From positions 13,020,001 through 13,084,000 of the forward strand of contig JBHGNT010000006.1 in the NCBI GenBank assembly GCA_043228905.1: a stretch of DNA of 64,000 nucleotides, written 5' to 3'. Positions 42,244-52,890 of the stretch are shown here, one piece after another. Position 1 is the stretch's first letter, and the number at the start of each line of letters is the position of its first letter. A program made the translations under genes and the position numbers. The notes beneath the pieces were generated by a model that saw nothing but the letters and a program-made list of their open reading frames with translations, did not search any database and was not told the origin of the DNA. Source of the stretch: Azolla caroliniana. Taxonomy: Eukaryota > Polypodiophyta.

Positions 42244-42767
42244 AGCCCCACCGTGTGAGTTCTTCTAGCCGTAGCGGCGACGAAGGGGTGGCATCTACAT
42301 CAGATGGATGTAAAAAATGCATTCCTGCAAGGTGATCTTGAGGAACAAGTGTACATGGTACAACCCCCTGCATTTCTATCCGAACAGAACACTTCGGCAA
42401 TCTGCTGATTCAAGAAAGCGTTGTACGAACTTGGAAAGCGAAGATTACGCAACAGTTGCGTAGAATGGGGTTTACGACATCAAAGTCGGACTCCTCGTTG
42501 TTCGTTCAACAAGGTTGACATGGAACAATTTGTCTTTTACTTTATGTTGATGATTTAGTCTTCGTTGGTGCTGACCTGGAAGAAATCGGCCGCATAAGTC
42601 TCAGCTTGTGGCATCGTTCGAAATGAAGAATCTTGGCGATTCATTACTTCCTCGGGATCAAAGTGATCCATTCTCCCGAAGGCATATTGATCAATTAGCA
42701 TCACTACACGATGAATATGCTCTTCAAGTTCGGGATGGCAGATTGTAAGCCCATCTTGACCCCTCTG
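42244..42767 (+). pseudogene. B3 RT, N-terminal and palm part
   Basis: Begins directly in [20 protein letters not shown], so the integrase C-terminus, the linker and the start of RT (roughly 0.6-0.8 kb compared with B1) are deleted. Several frame changes follow; LLYVDDLV is still readable near 42545. It ends CKPILTPLD at the D1 insertion site and resumes at 47376. Confidence 0.82.
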
Positions 42768-42772
42768 GATAG
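42768..42772. repeat. Target-site duplication GATAG (D1, left)
   Basis: Recurs at 47371-47375. Joining the flanks restores the B3 reading TPLD-RNVKLHHDS. Confidence 0.9.
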
Positions 42773-43002
42773 TGTTGGGTGTGTGAGGAAGCACACACGA
42801 GAAGCTCAAACAAGAAGCACTCACACAAAGAAGCACACACGAGAAGCACACACGAGAAGCTCATGCAAGAAGCTCAGACAAGAAGCACTCACACAAAGAA
42901 GGCAATGGCTGGAATAGCTCTCTCTATAGATGAATAATACAAACCCGGTAAGAGCTGAAATATATATCCCTAAGTACTAAGTACCACCACATATGAGTGA
43001 CT
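42773..43002 (-). repeat. 3' LTR of D1, truncated at its inner end
   Basis: The outer end TGTTGGGTGTGTGAGG matches the 5' LTR, but similarity stops at ...GAGTGACT (43002), where coding sequence (FTKVPYGG) follows at once. About 110 bp of U3, the 3' UTR and the PPT are missing, presumably by deletion at a GAGTGACT-like junction. A GAAGCACACACGAGAAGCTC-type motif is repeated more often here than in the 5' LTR. Confidence 0.82.
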
Positions 43003-44972
43003 CCTGCCACCATATGGAACTTTGGTGAATATGTCTGCCACATTATCTTGTGTAGGCACATTTACCAAATCAATATCTCCTGCATGAAGGTGCTCTCTCA
43101 CATAGTGATAATGCACCTCAATATGTTTGGTTCGTGCATGAAATACAAGATTTCATGCAACAGCCAATGCACTCTTACTATCTGTGAGAATACGTGTAGC
43201 AACATCAATCTCCATGCAAAGATCCATCAAAAGGTTTCTTAGCCATATACACTCCGTTGTAGGTGTGAAAACTGCCATGTACTCAGCTTCACAACTTGAT
43301 GTCGCCACTATAGGTTGCTTTTTACTCAACCAAGATATACATGAGTTTCCAAGGAAAAAGCAATTACCACTAGTGGACACGCAGGTATCGTAACAACCAA
43401 CCCAATCACTATCTGTAAAAGCATGCAAGCATGGCCGAGTATCTCTGCCATAAAAGAGACCCAAGCTCAAAGTGCACGTAAAATATCTAAACACATGTTT
43501 CACTGCTTGCCAATGCTTAGTGCCAGGGCTATGCATGAATCGACTCAACTGGGAGACTGCATACTGTATATCTGGCCTTGTATTGCATGCATATATAAGA
43601 CATCCCACAGCTTGTTGATAAAGAGAAGTATCAAATGCATCACTAGATTCCTCAACAGAGAACCTAAATCCCGTCTCCACAGGTGTGGAAACCGGCTTGC
43701 AATCCTCAAAGTCAAAACGTTGAAGTAGTTTTTCAACATACTTTCTTGATGCATAACCATTCCCCCCTCAACGGATACAAACTGGATGCCAAGATAGTAG
43801 CTCAAAAGACCAAGATAAGTGACTTCAAAAGTATGTTGCAAATTAGCCATAAGAGAATCAAGTTTTGCATCACATGACCCAGTCAAGAGTATGTCATCAA
43901 CATAAAGAATGAGCACTAGAAGATCAGTGCCATCTTTGTGTACATAAAGCGTGCTTTCAATCGGACTACATGTGAAGCCAAGAGCAATCAAGTGCTTATG
44001 GATTTTTTCATACCATGCACATGGATCTTGCTTGAGACCATACAAGGCCTTATGCAAGTGGCAAACAATGCTCTTTCTCTTTCATAGCAAATCCAGGAGG
44101 TTGCTTCACATAAACCTCTTCTTGCAAATCACCATTTAAGAAAGTTGTTTTTATGTCCAATTGATGCATTTTCCAACCTCTTTGGGCAGCCAATGCAACC
44201 ACGGTATGAATGGTGCAAAAGTTTCCTCATAATCAATGTCATATTGTTGTGCATATCCTTTGGCAACCAATCTAGCTTTGCAACGATCAATACTACCATC
44301 GAACTTTCGTTTAATATTGTAAAACCACTTAGTACCAATCACATTCTTTCCTTTTAGCAATTCACATAACTCCCAAGTATCATTCTTATGAATGGAATCC
44401 ATTTCTGACTGCATAGCACTCATCCAATGTGGATCATCACATGCATCTTCAAAAGTAAGTGGCGCCTCATTACATGCTATTGCAGTTACAATAGAATAAT
44501 CCACAAAATTACTTGATGCATGGCGAGAGCTTGATCTTGTTCTACCAAGTAAAGGTGCACTCAATTTGCTATCTTGCAAAGTTTGTTTCAGCCACCTCGG
44601 CATAGTCTGTGACCTCTCGATAGCCATACGTTCATTATGTAATACATCTTCAATATTTACATCATGCGTGGGCTGAATTTCATGCTCATTTTCAGCCACC
44701 ATTTGTTGCAAATTTTCAGCCATGTTTGGTTGGACATTTCGTGCATTTTTAGCACTTATTTGCTGGAAATTTTCATCCCTTTGAAACTCACTTGGCTGGT
44801 CTACATGTCCATGGTCAAGCGCACCACTTTGGAGTAAAGGCATGAGTGTATCAAACACATCTTGTGAGCTAACTGTTGGTTGCTTTTTGCATTCAAGAAA
44901 AGTCAAAGCTGAATTTTCAGTAAATATCACATCTCGACTCACAATAATTGTGTCCGTCAATGGATGATACAA
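43003..44972 (-). pseudogene. Copia RT and RNase H (D1)
   Basis: From the right, the minus strand carries a linker with repeated NLQQ-type segments and RT starting GKNVIGTKWFYNIKRKFDGS and KGYAQQYDIDYEETFAPF. A frame break at about 44150 follows, then HKALYGLKQDPCAWYEKIHK, LILYVDDILLTGS (intact YVDD, about 43895) and LIYACNTRPDIQYAVSQLSR. RNase H reads LSKKQPIVATSSCEAEYMA. It ends NVADIFTKVPYGG at the LTR deletion junction. Confidence 0.87.
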
Positions 44973-46293
44973 ACGATATCCCTTACTTTCTTTGCCTTGT
45001 CATCAAGTTTGTGACATTGTTGTGATGGCACAAGAGCATATGCCAAACAACCAAACACACGCATATGAATAACCATACGTTTATGTCCCTTCCAAGCCTC
45101 ATATGGCGTAATGACTCTCAACGCTTTTGTAGGGCAATGATTCAACACATAATTTGCACACATAACCGCTTCCATCCAAAACTTGTTATGAAGATGCTTT
45201 CCTTTAACCATACATTGTGCCATCTCTAAGAGTGTTCTATTTTTGCGCTCCACAACACCATTTTGTTGAGGTGTATATGGCACCATCCATTGAATCATGC
45301 AAAATGCCTCTTTCACAAAGAAAACCATTAAACTCCTGTGACATATATTCGCCGCCACGATCCGTGCGTAGAGTCAAGAGCTTATTTCCGGAAAACTTTT
45401 CAGCCATAGCTAAAAATGATTTAAAACAAGAAAATACCTCATTCTTGGCTTTCATAGGATACACCCATGTATGGCGAGTAGCATCATCAATGAAGGTAAC
45501 AAAATATACATGCTTTCCAAAAGATGGAGTCTTTACAGGACCACACACATCACTACGAACAACTTGTAATTTTCTTGTAGTGTGTGTATGACTATCTTTT
45601 GGAAAAGAAGCACGATGCATTTTTCCAAGAATGCAACCTTCACATGCATGTCTTTCAATGGACTCAAGTGTAGGCAACCCAATAACCATATCCTTCTTTT
45701 GCAAGTGAAGCAAACTATTGAAGTTCAAGTGACCAAAACGAGCATGCCAAAGCTCCATTTCAGCCATGGAAGAAGTATGGACAGCCAAGGCATTTAGAGA
45801 AGCCCTCTTGTATGTATCCAAATGATACAAGCCATTGGATAATGTACCGGACATCATGATAACATCGCCATTGCTACAATCATGAACCATGCACTTATCA
45901 TCAACAAAATGTACATGAAGTCCAGCTTTGGCAATCAAAGGAACCGAAATTAAGTTCTTCTTGATACCGGGCACATACAATACATTCTTTAAGACGACAA
46001 CACCTCCATTTGCAGCCGAAAGCTCAATTTCTCCTACTCCAATGATAGGATAAGAGGCATTGTTTGCACACACCACATGCCCTCCTTTGGGTGCATGATG
46101 CATCATAATGATATGTAACACATGCCCAATAATCTTGGGCTATGTTGGCTTCATCACTCTTTGCACATGAAACATTTTCAGAAATGGTCATGCCGGATTC
46201 CTTCTTCTTCTCATTGTGCTTAACAAGCTTTCTACACTCTTCAATAGTATGGCCAACCTTCAGACAATATTTGCATCTCTTCTTCTTTTGCAA
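44957..46293 (-). pseudogene. Copia zinc knuckle, protease, integrase (D1)
   Basis: The knuckle is CKYCLKVGHTIEEC (about 46250). The protease active site is lost at a frameshift near 46110. GAG-pre-integrase reads LWHARFGHLNFNSLLHLQKK with CEGCILGKMHRASF. Integrase has VRSDVCGPV, RTDRGGEYMSQEF and, after another break, VPYTPQQNGVVERKNRT, so D, D and E are all visible. The end reads HMRVFGCLAYALVPSQQCHK. Confidence 0.86.
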
Positions 46294-46383
46294 ATCACCA
46301 TCATTAGAGGAATAAGTGGAAGAGGGAGGTTGAGGCTTTGGTTTTGATGAACCAAAAGCTGAACCATACTTGCTTTTTCCTTT

Positions 46384-47060
46384 CTATGAGATAGCAAATG
46401 CTTGTGTTCCCTCTATCAAACCACTTCTATTCACTCTAGATTGTTCTTCTTGCAAAAGAAGAGACACAACCTCATCAAATGCATACGTATCGGTATTCCC
46501 TTTTGCAACCAAACGAATAGTAGTAGAAAAGCTTTGAAAATATTCGGGTAATCCTTTCAACAACGTAGAGATAAGTGATGTATTCGAAATTATCTCATCT
46601 ATGTTTGCCAATTTCTCTTTCAAATCTTTGATGCGTGTCACATACACATCTACTGACTCATTGTCAGCCATATATACATCCTCAAGTTGCTTTCTCAAAT
46701 ATGCAACACGTGCTTCATTACGCACGGGATACAACAAAGCAAGAGTGCCCCATGCTTGTTTGGACATAGAGCATGACCGAATATGTGGAACTATGTGCTG
46801 CTCACAGAAAGTGCAATCAATGCATGAGCTTGAGTAGATGAAGTCACTATGGTCGAAGATGAACCTGTATCTGTGACAGTAGACTGTGAAGTAGTAGCAC
46901 CAGCAGGGCATCGATCTACATCTACCACTATGTTCCATAGTTGTTTGGCAACAGTTCTAGTGCGGAAATACACTTCCCTATATTCGGAACTTGATTTGCA
47001 TAGTTAAAAGTGCGCGCGCGCCGCGATGCGGACAACCGAAGATGGAGAGGATGAAGAACT
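46384..47060 (-). pseudogene. Copia gag (D1)
   Basis: The minus strand 46938-46384 encodes a copia gag (SMSKQAWGTLALLYPVRNEA, RKQLEDVYMADNESVDVY, LLKGLPEYFQSFSTTI). The N-terminal portion near 46800-47060 is in another frame. A TAG at 46381-46383 separates it from the knuckle. Confidence 0.82.
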
Positions 47061-47061
47061 T

Positions 47062-47073
47062 GCTCTGATACCA
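47062..47073 (-). promoter_or_regulatory. Primer-binding site, tRNA-iMet (D1)
   Basis: The plus strand reads GCTCTGATACCA, one base inside the 5' LTR. Confidence 0.9.
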
Positions 47074-47074
47074 G

Positions 47075-47370
47075 TGTTGGGTGTGTGAGGAAGAGTGAGT
47101 GACACACAAGAAGCACACACGAGAAGCTCAGACAAGAAGCACTCACACAAAGAAGGCAATGGCTGGAATAGCTCTCTCTATTGATGAATAATACAAACCT
47201 AGTAAGAGCTGAAACATATATCCCTAAGTACTAAGTACCACCACATATGAGTGACTAATGTATGTGGTAACATTGGGAAAAAACCTCTAGCCAACACTAG
47301 AGTAATAAGTGCCCATGTATAGGCAAAATGGTTCACATCAAAGCTACTCGAGGAACACGTAAGTGTAACA
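47075..47370 (-). repeat. 5' LTR of D1
   Basis: 296 bp between the primer site and the GATAG duplication. On the minus strand it runs from TGTTACACTTACGTGTTCC to CACACACCCAACA. Confidence 0.87.
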
Positions 47371-47375
47371 GATAG
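47371..47375. repeat. Target-site duplication GATAG (D1, right)
   Basis: Matches 42768-42772. Confidence 0.9.
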
Positions 47376-48108
47376 AAACGTAAAGCTTCACCACGATTCG
47401 AGAAAGGCGTGCGACCCGACACGGTTTCAACAGATTGTTGGAAGCCTCATCTACTTGACGATCACTTGGCCAAACCTCAGCTATCCAGTCAGCATGATCA
47501 GTCAATTTATGTCGTAGCCCACGGCCGAACACCTTGAGTGCGTGCAAAGGATATTACGATATGTCAGTGGCACGAAAGACATGGCGGCCATGTACCGTAC
47601 AGATGTAGCTGAGCAATTAGTCGGCTACACGGATGCCGATTGGGCCGGAAATGCTCACGATCGTAGATCCACATCCAGATACGCATTCTCACTGAAAACT
47701 GCGGCAATCGCGTGCAACAGTAAGAAGCAGCCAATAGTAGCACTATCGAGCACTAAGGCTGAATATCGAGGGGCGACTGTCGCTACATGCAAAGTCATTT
47801 GGTTGAAATGGCTGTTACGAGATCTGCACATAAAGGTGACTGATCCAACAACGATCTAATGCGACAACCTCAACAACATCCACCTTGTGAAAAACCCTAT
47901 ATTCCACGCTCGAACTAAGCACATTGAGGTGCACTACCATTTTGTCCGTTAGCGTGTCCTTTCTGGTGAGGTCGAACTGGCATATGTTCCGACGGGTCGA
48001 TAGATTGCTAACATCTTCACCAAGCCCCTTGGTCTCAACAAGTTACGACATTTCTCGATTAAGCTGGGTTTGCATCACCTCGACACGATGAACTTGAGGG
48101 GGAGATAG
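47376..48108 (+). pseudogene. B3 RT C-terminus and RNase H
   Basis: Reads RFQQIVGSLIYLTITWPNLS, VQRILRYVSGTKDMAAMYRT, GYTDADWAGNAHDRRSTSRY, SKKQPIVALSSTKAEYRGAT (the RNase H Glu and Asp regions), [39 protein letters not shown] and HHLDTMNLRGR. It ends at TAG 48106-48108. A few stops are present (47856, 47952, 48001). Confidence 0.88.
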
Positions 48109-48699
48109 GAACAAGAACAACAGCGTGAAAGGAGCAGTAGTAATCACGATGCCAAATCATATGAAGAATTCGATTTCGGGCCGGCTGAAGAAGCCGAAGA
48201 AGAAAACAGGGGCCGTAATCGCAAGGAAGAGTTGGAGACAGCCGAACAAAGGAGAAACAAAGCCAAGAAAGGCATAAAGGCCAAGACTAAGACATGGTCA
48301 GACATAGTTAAGGGCCTGAAGACAGAAGACAAATTGGAGACAGCCAATTCGAGTGAAAGCGGGAATGAATCGGAAATGTTCGATTCAATCGTAATATTCG
48401 ATTCGGATACACCGAATCAACTAAGGGCCATGCAGAGAAAAGAGCAGCAAAATAGGTGTCAACACCGCGACAGCAAGGGAGCTGAGAAAGGCCACATGAG
48501 TAGACAAGCCGACCGAAAGGGTCGAAGCGCGCAGAATCGGACAGGTCGAGGAGCACGAGCAAAGCGTGAAGCTAGGAGAAGCCGGAGCGAAGATCCGGAA
48601 AAGCATATGGAACCTCAAGTTGAGCTTGAGGGGGGAGTGTTGAGAGACAAGCTCAACATTGGGTGCGTAAACAGGTGCGTAGCCCAGTGTGTAGACTAG
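48109..48699 (+). CDS. Post-pol charged ORF of B3 (in frame after the pol stop)
   Basis: Directly after the pol TAG the same frame stays open for about 196 codons, to a TGA at 48697-48699 inside the 3' LTR; the first ATG is at 48232. The product is very hydrophilic and basic/acidic (EEFDFGPAEEAEEENRGRNR, KAKKGIKAKTKTWSDIVKGL, GRGARAKREARRSRSEDPEK). It has no signal peptide or membrane segment, so it is not env-like. It lies between two polypurine-like tracts (AACTTGAGGGGGAG at 48091 and GAGCTTGAGGGGGGAG at 48622), as if inserted 3' of the original PPT. I do not recognise a domain. It could be reached by stop readthrough, a subgenomic RNA, or not at all. Confidence 0.5.
   Translation, partial: EQEQQRERSSSNHDAKSYEEFDFGPAEEAEEENRGRNRKEELETAEQRRNKAKKGIKAKTKTWSDIVKGLKTEDKLETANSSESGNESEMFDSIVIFDSDTPNQLRAMQRKEQQNRCQHRDSKGAEKGHMSRQADRKGRSAQNRTGRGARAKREARRSRSEDPEKHMEPQVELEGGVLRDKLNIGCVNRCVAQCVD
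48622..48637 (+). promoter_or_regulatory. Polypurine tract of B3
   Basis: GAGCTTGAGGGGGGAG ends at the base before the 3' LTR. Confidence 0.85.
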
Positions 48700-49051
48700 G
48701 TGCGTAAAACCGTACGCAAAATATGGGCGTGGCGGTGTTTAAACCGAAAGGCCGTTAGAACGTTATTCCTCATAAGGAATAGTTTTGGGAGTTAGTGTAG
48801 AAGGCTCATTTATGAGCAGTCAAGTACTGTCAGTACTTCTGTTAGCCCGATAGTCAGGGCTTGTATAAAAGGTGCTCACTGAGCATGAAATATATACAGA
48901 GAATTATTTTTGAATATTGCTTTGTATTTTCTACTCACTCTGTCTCTCCCTCTCCTTCTCTGTGATTTCTGCATTTTATTGAACTGTCGTACTTCCAAAC
49001 CGTGTACTCTGTGTTATTACGCATACGCTTCAGCACACATACACTTTTACA
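48638..49051 (+). repeat. 3' LTR of B3
   Basis: 414 bp, TGTTGAGAGACAAGC to ACTTTTACA, with TATAAAA at 48864-48870. It lacks about 14 bp present in the 5' LTR. Followed by CATAT at 49052-49056. Confidence 0.92.
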
Positions 49052-49905
49052 CATATACACTAAACATCCAAACACCCTCAGGTGTTGGTACGAGACATCC
49101 TTACCTATCCACACCCTTTGTGGGACATCATCCTTCAATGGCACTGAGGGAGACTTATTGATAAGATAAATAGTCGTGTACATCGTCTCAGTCCAATACG
49201 ATTTTGGCAGTTTAGCATGAGAGAGCATGCTCTTTACTCTCTCCATGATTGTTCGATTCATCCTCTTTGCAAGCCCGTTCAACTTAGGGGTCTTCGGCAA
49301 TGTGTATTCAATTCGAATACCTTGGGCCTTGCAGTATTCCTCGAATTTCCTTCTATATTCGCCACCATTGTCGGTTCAGACAACTTTCAACTTTCGACCT
49401 GACTCCCGTTCGGCTCTTGCCTAGAACTCCTTGAAGAACGACAATACTTGATCTTTTGACTTTAGTACGAAGGCCCACAACTTCCAATTCTAGTCATCGA
49501 TGAAAGTCGTAAAGTATTGTCCGCCTAGATGCGATAGAGCATCTACATAACACACATCCGTGTGTACTAGTTCCAGACTTGGCGCTTCTCTTTTTCTTGG
49601 TGGTCTTGAGTGGAATGGTGCTCTGTTTTGCTTTCCAACTAAGTAGTCGATGCACTTCTCCAAGTGCACTCCCTTTACCTTTGGTAGAAGTTTTTGATCG
49701 GCTAACATATGCAAACACTTCTCACTCATGTGGCCTAGCCTCTTATGCCATATTTGTCTTGCCGAGTTGAATACCACATTCACTTCCGACTTGAACAGTC
49801 GGGCTTGCACCATATACAGTGTGCCTTCTTTCTATGTTGGGCCACTATAAGATTTCCTCGGTAGAACTTTGTTGTCTCTGTTCCGAGATAACACCTTTGA
49901 TTACT
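49052..49905 (-). pseudogene. A5 copia GAG-pre-integrase and integrase
   Basis: The minus strand from about 49905 reads TKFYRGNLIVAQHRK, IWHKRLGHMSEKCLHMLADQ, CIDYLVGKQNRAPFHSRPP, ELVHTDVCYVDALSHLGGQY, then a broken core with a stop near 49380, and PKTPKLNGLAKRMNRTIMER (the catalytic Glu position is Lys: GLAKRM instead of GLAERM). It ends HLRVFGCLVYM at the CATAT junction with B3. The A3-type subfamily signature agrees with A4. Confidence 0.85.
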
Positions 49906-50119
49906 CCTAGGATAATCAGGTCAAGGGGTCGTGGTACGTAGTAGTGGGCAAGAACCCTAAGATTGAACGGCTATTTAATTACGGAAAACAATCGGCCACA
50001 ATCGGCCTTGTAAATTGCACTTGAAACTAAGATAGCAAATCGAAATGACATAGATAGAGGCTTGGACAGATTAGACCCACAAAGATAAATATATTAATAG
50101 ATTCCGGTACAAAGATTAC
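49906..50119. other. Unassigned interval between A5 and A6
   Basis: No ORF. It includes CGGCCACAATCGGCC (about 50003), which resembles the outer part of A-family LTRs, so it may be a decayed LTR fragment. It ends at the A6 LTR. Confidence 0.4.
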
Positions 50120-50647
50120 TATTGGGAATTCGGTCCCTCCGGATGGGATCTGGATGAGAACCGAAGGAGCCGGATCGGATGAGTTGGATGAAGGAACCAG
50201 ATCCGGAAGGGTGCCGAATGAGACCCGAAAACCGGATCGAGTGAATCTGGATGGATCCGGTGCAAACCGGATCAAAGGACATATGTGTAAATATGTTTCA
50301 TGGTTACCCTATTGAGGTTATATTTGTAAATAGCCCAAAATTCATATAAGTATAAATAGAACTTAGGGCAATCACTTTATGCAGAGATGTGGTTATTGTG
50401 AGCTGTTGTAGAACTAGTTTTCTGTTTGTTACCGCCATTGGCGAAGACATAAAGCTCGAGGTCGTTGCCTCTAAGTCTCACTTTGTATTCCTCCTTTCAT
50501 AGTGATAGTTGGAGTCTGTGGGCTCCCGTGGTTTTTTTTCCGTTTAGGGTTTTCAAGGTAAACATCCTGTGTCATCTCGGTTTCAGATTGTTCTCTCTTC
50601 TATTCCTTGTTGAAGACTCGGTTGTGGCTAAGTTTTATTTCCGTACA
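50120..50647 (+). repeat. 5' LTR of A6
   Basis: 528 bp, TATTGGGAATTCGGTCCC (TG start mutated to TA) to TTTCCGTACA. Promoter core AAGTATAAATAGAACTTAGG near 50348. Confidence 0.82.
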
Positions 50648-50650
50648 AAT

Positions 50651-50662
50651 TGGTATCAGAGC
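50651..50662 (+). promoter_or_regulatory. Primer-binding site, tRNA-iMet (A6)
   Basis: TGGTATCAGAGC, three bases after the LTR end. Confidence 0.9.
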
Positions 50663-50930
50663 GAACAAGAAAATGGAAGGATGATTGGGAATCATGTTCA
50701 AGCTCACCGGTTCCAACTACCGAGTGTGGAAGTCAAAGTTGAGGGACATGCTCGTGGTCAAAGATCTCTGGCTGCCTGTACAATTCAGGGACAAGAAACC
50801 GGATAATATCGATGCCACCACATGGGAGGTGATGCACATGAAGAGGACGGCATACATACAATGCTTCATCGACATGAGCCTGTACAACAACTTCAATGAA
50901 GAAAGTAAGGCTCATGTGCTCTGGGAAAAA

Positions 50931-50998
50931 ATCGGCACCATGTTGGACAGTAAAAACGCCATAAATCGGCACCATGCTGGACAGTAAAAACGCCATAA
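50931..50998 (+). repeat. 34-bp tandem duplication in A6 gag
   Basis: Units 50931-50964 and 50965-50998 differ at one base (TTGG/CTGG). The length is not a multiple of three, so it frameshifts gag. Confidence 0.92.
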
Positions 50999-52270
50999 AT
51001 CGGGTATTTTGGAAGTTAGTGAGACTCCGGTACCAGGACGGATCTAGCATGGCAGAGCACATGAATGCATTTCAGGGGCTCATAAACCAAACAACTTCGC
51101 TTGAAGTACCTTTGTCCAACGAGGTACTTGCATTGCTCCTACTCGGTTCCCTCCCGGATAGTTGGTAGACGCTAGTTGTCACTTTGGGCAATGCCACGCC
51201 GGAAGGAAAGCAGTTGTCCCTAGCAAGGGTAAAATCAAGCTTGCTAGATGAAGAAGCTCGCTAGAAGGATTGGGAGTCCGGAACTGATCCGAAGGCCTTG
51301 GTCACGGAAGATGACCATAACCAGGGAAGTGGCTGAAATCAGAGTCCCCAAAACCAGAACAGATTTGGGACAAGGTCAAAGTTAAGGGGAGGCCTACTTG
51401 CTTCTACTGTGGGAAGCCAAGGCACTTCCAGAAGAACTGTCGGCATTTCCGGAAAAGAGAAAGGGGCCGACACCATTGATTCGAAGAAGAGTTTGAACCG
51501 AAGAGCTCTGGATCAGAAAGGAACGTCGATGATCGTGAAAAGTGAAGAAGAACTGTTGCTCATCATCGAGGAAAATGAGTTAAAACTTGTTGGCAACGAG
51601 ACAACGTGGGTTGTCGATTCCGGAGCATCGTTCCATCTGACACTAGACCGAAAATGCTTCTCATCCTACATAGCCGGAGATCACGGTTCTGTCTGGATGG
51701 GGAATGAAGGTACATGCTGAATTATCGGCATAGGAGAGGTGTGGTTGACGACATCAACCGGATGCAATTTGTTGTTGAAAGAAGTCTGACATGTTCCGGA
51801 GGTTCGGTTGAACCTGATATCAGTCGGTCGGCTAGATGATGAAGGCTGCACGGGTAGCATCCAAAACGGAGCCATGAAATTCAGAAAAGGAAGTTTGATC
51901 GTGGCTCGAGCCCGGAAGATCAACACGTTGTATGATGCATGCCCGGATATGCCGGGAGGAAGTGAATGTAGCATCTGACACTGCCAGTGAGCTATGGCAC
52001 AAGAGGTTGTGTCATATGAGTCAGAAAGGGATGAAGAGACTAGTCGAAGACAAACTCATTCCGGTGAAGGACGTGCAACTTGAGAAGTGCACCGATTGCT
52101 TACCCGGCAAGCAAAACCAAACCTCCTTCCGGTCAAGACCACCGATGAGACGGAATGCACCATTGGAGCTAGTGCATACCGATGCGTTTCAAGTGAACAC
52201 AAAGTCACATGCCAGATCGCAGTACTTCGTGGCGTTCATAGATGACCACAGCCGGAAGTTGTGGGTCTCA

Positions 52271-52274
52271 CCGT
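52271..52274. repeat. Probable target-site duplication CCGT (F1, left)
   Basis: The right flank has TCGT (60126-60129), one mismatch. A6 coding sequence rejoins across F1 (SPL-KTKD), which supports a simple insertion with a 4-bp duplication, the same length as for E1. Confidence 0.65.
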
Positions 52275-52819
52275 TGTCGTGAAGATTTTCGGCAATAGTG
52301 TGAAAATCCTATAAAACATACGAAATCGAGTATGAATCACGTAGTACAATAATTGTGAAGATAACATTTTAAATAGATTTAATATCTAAGTACAAAATGA
52401 TGGAGGTTTCGAATGCACTTTATTACACGAGAAACGGACAACTAAATGTCAAGATATGAGGGTATAAAGTTTGTAAAAGGAAAGGAGAAAATTGTGAGAT
52501 ATCCCACATAGGCACGACAAATACAGCTCTCATCATATATAAGGTGGAGCAAAAGATATTATATTTGTGTCTATGTGTGGAGCATAGAGAGTTTAAGGTA
52601 ACTTGAACTAAGAGTGGAGGTGGGCTAGCTACTCGTAAAGGGTTTTGGCCAACCAAAAACGGACCGGCGATGGAGCCGATGATCCGACGGCATCCGACGG
52701 CAATCCGGTGACGGTGATCCGACGGCATCCGGCATCCGGCGGCGGCATCCGGCGAACCGGCGTCCAGCGACTAGATAAATAAATATATAAATATATATAC
52801 ATATTTACATATACAAGGA

Positions 52820-52890
52820 GGGCAAGTAAGGATTTGAACCTTGCACCTCCAAGTTAAGAGTCAAATGGCTTACCATTAAGCCATGCTATT
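52820..52890 (-). promoter_or_regulatory. tRNA-Lys-like block, antisense in F1 5' LTR
   Basis: On the minus strand there is a consensus A box TGGCTTAATGG (52873-52883) and B box GGTTCAAATCC (52830-52840). D-arm GGCT-TAATGGTA-AGCC is perfectly paired (52868-52883). The anticodon loop reads CTCTTAA (52854-52860), the tRNA-Lys(CUU) loop. The anticodon stem and acceptor stem are not intact, so a working tRNA is unlikely. The 3' LTR copy (about 59664-59735) keeps the A box but has a damaged B box. Confidence 0.65.

Larger units (their letters stand above)
42773..47370 (-). mobile_element. Ty1/copia element D1 with damaged 3' LTR
   Basis: A minus-strand copia of a fourth lineage inside the B3 RT. 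The right-hand 5' LTR (47075-47370) is complete, and the primer site sits beside it. The left-hand 3' LTR (42773-43002) lacks its first part together with the polypurine tract. GATAG duplications flank the element. Coding domains are in order but frameshifted. Confidence 0.92.
36312..49051 (+). mobile_element. Complete Ty1/copia element B3 with E1 and D1 nested inside
   Basis: LTRs at 36312-36739 and 48638-49051, primer site, gag-pol remnants, polypurine tract and CATAT duplication. Removing E1 (37227-40569) and D1 (42773-47370) leaves about 4.8 kb, the size of a copia element with an internal deletion. The LTRs differ by roughly 30 changes, so it is old. An unusual extra open frame lies between RNase H and the 3' LTR. 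Confidence 0.93.
50673..52274 (+). pseudogene. Copia gag-protease-integrase start (A6)
   Basis: gag starts MEG then a stop, and FKLTGSNYRVWKSKLRDMLV. A 34-bp tandem duplication (50931-50998) shifts the frame. VRLRYQDGSSMAEHMNAFQG follows, then a knuckle CFYCGKPRHFQKNC (about 51399), protease WVVDSGASFHLTLDRKCF (about 51607), GAG-pre-integrase LWHKRLCHMSQKGM with CTDCLPGKQNQTSF, and integrase start LVHTDAFQVNTKSHARSQYF. At least six stops. F1 interrupts it at VSPL. Confidence 0.87.

Noticed and set aside
48109-48699. An env-like gene for the B3 post-pol ORF
   Set aside because: No signal peptide, hydrophobic segment or cysteine pattern. The product is uniformly charged.
52820-52890. A functional nuclear tRNA-Lys gene
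   Set aside because: The A and B boxes and D-arm fit, but the anticodon stem is mismatched, the acceptor arms do not pair and the copy in the other LTR has a damaged B box. It is kept only as a tRNA-like block.
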